This document shows positions 61,308 through 64,000 of a stretch of DNA of 64,000 nucleotides, piece after piece (position 1 is the stretch's first letter; every line of letters starts with the position of its first letter). A program made the position numbers and the translations under genes. This DNA is from Nevskia sp. (GTDB lineage Bacteria; Pseudomonadota; Gammaproteobacteria; Nevskiales; Nevskiaceae), in contig JALNYU010000018.1 in assembly GCA_023229645.1 (NCBI GenBank), positions 1 to 64,000 of the forward strand, in the 5' to 3' direction. Under the pieces are notes generated by a model. That model was given only the letters and a program-made list of their open reading frames with translations, did not search any database and was not told the DNA's origin.

Positions 61308-61856
61308 ATGCGACGAAAGCCGGCATCGGCAAAATCCAGCTGGCGGCCCAAGGCGTCGGTAATTTTCAGTTCGCCGGTGCACCTGCTCGCTTTTGGCTTC
61401 GGCGCAGGCTTGGCGCCCGTAGCGCCGGGTACGTTCGGAACGTTGGTTGCGGTGCCAATCTGGCTGCTGATGGCGGGGTTATCGCTACCGGTGTATCTGG
61501 TGCTGACTGCGCTGTTAGGGCTAGTCGGCTGTTGGATCTGCGGCGCCAGCGCGCGGCGGCTCGGCGTTCACGACTACGGCGGCATCGTGTTTGACGAAAT
61601 CGTCGGGTTTTTGGTCACGACGGCGCCGCTCTTGCCGGCCGTCGAACTGTATCCGATCAATCGTTACCTGGGCCTGGCCTTCGCATTCGGCTTATTTCGT
61701 CTGTTCGATATCTGGAAGCCGTGGCCAATCGGCACGCTGGATCAGCGTGTACACGGCGGCGTCGGCATCATGCTTGATGATGTCGTAGCCGGCATCTACG
61801 CCGCCTTATTGCTGCTGCTCGGGCTAGGCTTGGCAGGTGAGTCAGATCTTTGGTAG
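61308..61856 (+). CDS. pgpA: Phosphatidylglycerophosphatase A
   Basis: Inner-membrane phosphatase of 182 residues that makes phosphatidylglycerol from its phosphate. The ATG at 61308 is 11 bases after murI's stop; the frame back to 61254 overlaps murI. After a basic N-terminus come FGFGAGLAPVAPGTFGTLVA, the catalytic VFDEIVGFLVT, FRLFDIWKPWPIGTLDQRVH and GVGIMLDDVVAGIYAALLLL. Together they form the PgpA pattern, with about four membrane helices. It is the end of the operon; no clear terminator hairpin follows. Confidence 0.94.
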   Translation: MRRKPASAKSSWRPKASVIFSSPVHLLAFGFGAGLAPVAPGTFGTLVAVPIWLLMAGLSLPVYLVLTALLGLVGCWICGASARRLGVHDYGGIVFDEIVGFLVTTAPLLPAVELYPINRYLGLAFAFGLFRLFDIWKPWPIGTLDQRVHGGVGIMLDDVVAGIYAALLLLLGLGLAGESDLW

Positions 61857-61980
61857 CGATCTAAATCATTTTTGCTGGCAAAATGTGCGGGAAACTGTAT
61901 CAACCGTGAGATCAATACGCATCAGTACGGTTACAATGGCCCACCCCAATTCGCCTAATATTGAGAGTTAAGGTCGCCTA

Positions 61981-63630
61981 ATGACTGTTGATCGCGATGT
62001 AATGGAGTATGACGTCGTTATTGTCGGGGCCGGACCGTCGGGTCTGTCCGCCGCGTGCCGCCTAAAGCAAAAAGCAGCCGATGCTGGCGCTGAAATCAGC
62101 GTTTGCGTGGTGGAAAAAGGCTCGGAAGTCGGCGCACATATCTTGTCCGGCGCCGTGTTTGAGCCGCGCGCACTGAACGAATTGTTTCCAAATTGGCAGG
62201 AATTGGGCGCGCCGCTGAAAACGCCGGTCGCGCACGACGAGATCTACCTGCTGCGCGACGCCGAAACGGCTACCAAGGTGCCGAATGCCTTGGTGCCAAA
62301 GCCGATGCACAACGAGGGCAACTACATCATCTCGTTGGCGAATCTCTGCCGCTGGCTCGGCCAGCAAGCAGAAGCGCTCGGCGTTGAGATTTACCCCGGC
62401 TTCGCCGCGCAAGAAGTGCTGATCGAAGAAGGCGTGGTCCGCGGCGTACAGATCGGCGACATGGGCATCGACCGCGCCGGCGAGGAAAAAGACGGCTATA
62501 CGCCGGGCATGCAGCTGCGCGCGAAATACACCTTATTTGCCGAAGGTTGCCGCGGCCATCTCGGCAAGCGCTTGATCCAGTATTACGCGTTGGATAAAGA
62601 ATCCGATGTTCAGCATTACGGCATCGGCTTGAAAGAAATCTGGAAAATTGACCCTAACAAGCACCGTCCGGGCTTGGTCGTGCACGCGGCTGGCTGGCCG
62701 CTCGGCGAAGCCACTGGGGGGTCGTTCCTGTATCACTTGGAAGACAACCAAGTTGCGGTTGGTTTGATTGTCGATCTCTCGTACTCAAACCCGTATTTAT
62801 CGCCGTTCGACGAGTTCCAGCGGCTCAAGCATCACCCGATTTTCAAGCAATTCCTCGAAGGCGGGGAGCGCACAGCTTATGGCGCGCGCGCCATCGCAAA
62901 AGGTGGCTATAACGCGCTGCCGAAGATGATCTTCCCAGGTGGTGCCTTGATCGGTTGCGATCTCGGCACGCTGAATTTCTCCAAGATCAAAGGCAACCAT
63001 ACGGCGATGAAGTCCGGCATGCTGGCCGCAGACGCGGTAGCGACAGTGCTGCTAGCGGGCGCGATCGGCGGCGATGAATTAATTGGCTACCCGGCAGCGT
63101 TCGAAACCAGTTGGCTGTACGACGAACTCTATCGCAGCCGCAATTTTGGCCCAGCGATTCACAAGTTCGGTACGTTCTTCGGCGGTGCGTTTAATTTTGT
63201 CGATCAAAATTTGTTTGGCGGCAAAATCCCGCTGACGCTGCACGATACGACCCCAGACCACTTAACGCTCAAACTGGCCGCTGAAAGCCGCAAGATCGAG
63301 TACCCGAAGCCGGACGGCAAGCTCAGCTTCGATAAACTCTCATCCGTATTTTTGTCGAGCACGGCGCACGAGGAAGACCAACCGGCGCACTTGAAGCTGA
63401 CTGATCCGAATATTCCGATCAGCGTCAACCTGCCGAAATTCGACGAACCCGCGCAGCGCTATTGCCCGGCCGGGGTTTATGAAGTCGTGGCCAGCGGCGA
63501 TGCCAAGCGGTTTCAGATCAACGCGCAGAACTGCGTGCATTGCAAAACTTGCGACATCAAAGACCCGGCGCAGAACATCACCTGGGTCGCACCGGAAGGT
63601 TCGGGCGGGCCGAATTACTCGAACATGTAA
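61981..63630 (+). CDS. Electron transfer flavoprotein-ubiquinone oxidoreductase
   Basis: ETF dehydrogenase of 549 residues passes electrons from reduced ETF, mainly from fatty-acid and amino-acid oxidation, to ubiquinone at the inner membrane. The FAD site is VVIVGAGPSGLSAACRL. The substrate and quinone regions include GAHILSGAVFEPRALNELFP and GGYNALPKMIFPGGALIGCD. The C-terminal 4Fe-4S domain keeps its four cysteines in RYCPAGVYEV and NCVHCKTCDIKDP, then ends WVAPEGSGGPNYSNM. AAGG precedes the ATG. No ETF subunit genes lie in the window. Confidence 0.95.
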   Translation: MTVDRDVMEYDVVIVGAGPSGLSAACRLKQKAADAGAEISVCVVEKGSEVGAHILSGAVFEPRALNELFPNWQELGAPLKTPVAHDEIYLLRDAETATKVPNALVPKPMHNEGNYIISLANLCRWLGQQAEALGVEIYPGFAAQEVLIEEGVVRGVQIGDMGIDRAGEEKDGYTPGMQLRAKYTLFAEGCRGHLGKRLIQYYALDKESDVQHYGIGLKEIWKIDPNKHRPGLVVHAAGWPLGEATGGSFLYHLEDNQVAVGLIVDLSYSNPYLSPFDEFQRLKHHPIFKQFLEGGERTAYGARAIAKGGYNALPKMIFPGGALIGCDLGTLNFSKIKGNHTAMKSGMLAADAVATVLLAGAIGGDELIGYPAAFETSWLYDELYRSRNFGPAIHKFGTFFGGAFNFVDQNLFGGKIPLTLHDTTPDHLTLKLAAESRKIEYPKPDGKLSFDKLSSVFLSSTAHEEDQPAHLKLTDPNIPISVNLPKFDEPAQRYCPAGVYEVVASGDAKRFQINAQNCVHCKTCDIKDPAQNITWVAPEGSGGPNYSNM

Positions 63631-63663
63631 GCGATGCTTCTTCGCTGCAAACGGACAATCGCG

Positions 63664-64000
63664 ATGAGAAATACCGATCTGGATCAGTTGATCCAAAACA
63701 ATCATGCCTGGGCGGCGCGTACCGAGCAGGAAAAGCCTGGATTTTTTTCCCGTTTGGCCAAGCAGCAGGCACCTGAATATTTGTGGATCGGCTGTTCCGA
63801 TAGCCGCGTGCCGGCGAACGAAATCATCGGCCTCGCGCCGGGTGAGGTGTTCGTACACCGTAACGTTGGCAACGTCGTGGTGCATACCGACCTGAATTTC
63901 TTGTCGGTACTGCAATTCGCGGTCGATTTGCTCAAGGTTAAGCACGTCATCGTTGTTGGCCACTACGGCTGTAGTGGCGTGCGCGCTGCGTTGGATCGGC
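63664..64000 (+). CDS. Beta-carbonic anhydrase (cut by window end)
   Basis: The first 112 residues of a beta-class carbonic anhydrase, which hydrates CO2 to bicarbonate. The zinc ligands and dyad are visible: Cys44, Asp46 and Arg48 in WIGCSDSRVPANEI, then His100 and Cys103 in VVGHYGCSGV. FVHRNVGNVVVHTDLN is the usual intervening motif. GGA lies upstream of the ATG. The C-terminal half is beyond the window, so integrity is unknown. It follows the ETF dehydrogenase gene by 33 bases on the same strand. Confidence 0.93.
   Translation, partial: MRNTDLDQLIQNNHAWAARTEQEKPGFFSRLAKQQAPEYLWIGCSDSRVPANEIIGLAPGEVFVHRNVGNVVVHTDLNFLSVLQFAVDLLKVKHVIVVGHYGCSGVRAALDR

Overview
The window reads as chromosomal DNA of a moderately GC-rich gammaproteobacterium. 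The evidence is gene order: lptD-surA-pdxA-rsmA, fmdB-DUF502-aspS, and nrdR-ribD-ribE-ribB-ribH-nusB-thiL-pgpA. The Pseudomonas-style glucose (gtsABCD/oprB/glk) and fructose (fruBKA with a LacI-type regulator) uptake modules and the AmgK/MurU recycling pair agree with this. I lean towards the Nevskiales/Xanthomonadales neighbourhood, but the exact lineage is inference. I saw no rRNA, tRNA or CRISPR array.

Positions 1-10200 are accessory. On the minus strand there is a two-gene operon: a large exported TIG/beta-sandwich-repeat protein followed by a full-length exported RHS protein, with overlapping ORF ends. After it come two small unrecognised genes (immunity candidates), then a second, headless copy of the RHS 3' end with a different C-terminal tip. 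The 5' end of an IS630-type transposase lies at the left edge, and a badly decayed IS630 transposase lies at about 9.53-10.19 kb, so the RHS block is bracketed by IS630 remnants.

Positions 10250-17900 form a glucose uptake and activation module: OprB porin, periplasmic binding protein, two permeases, ATPase and glucokinase. The gap between the binding-protein gene and the permease genes holds a strong hairpin and two copies of a roughly 93-bp inverted-repeat element. A third copy lies upstream of lptD. Positions 17950-26020 carry a DUF2058 gene, the outer-membrane biogenesis operon lptD-surA-pdxA-rsmA, and amgK-murU (peptidoglycan sugar salvage).

Positions 26300-40450 hold an unrecognised 317-residue protein, a DUF2807 protein, the alpha-2-macroglobulin/PbpC pair, a SulP transporter, a small ribbon-helix-helix protein and a second OprB porin. 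Positions 40540-46960 are the fructose PTS operon fruBKA and its divergent LacI-family regulator, with three operator-like palindromes between them.

Positions 47040-64000 are mostly housekeeping: an AroE-like dehydrogenase, fmdB, DUF502, aspS, a lipoprotein with Ig-like repeats, nadA, glyA, nrdR, the riboflavin/nusB/thiL/murI/pgpA run, electron-transfer flavoprotein dehydrogenase, and a beta-carbonic anhydrase cut by the window end. The genes most worth a second look are the exported TIG-RHS pair with its displaced tip, and the inverted-repeat element family.
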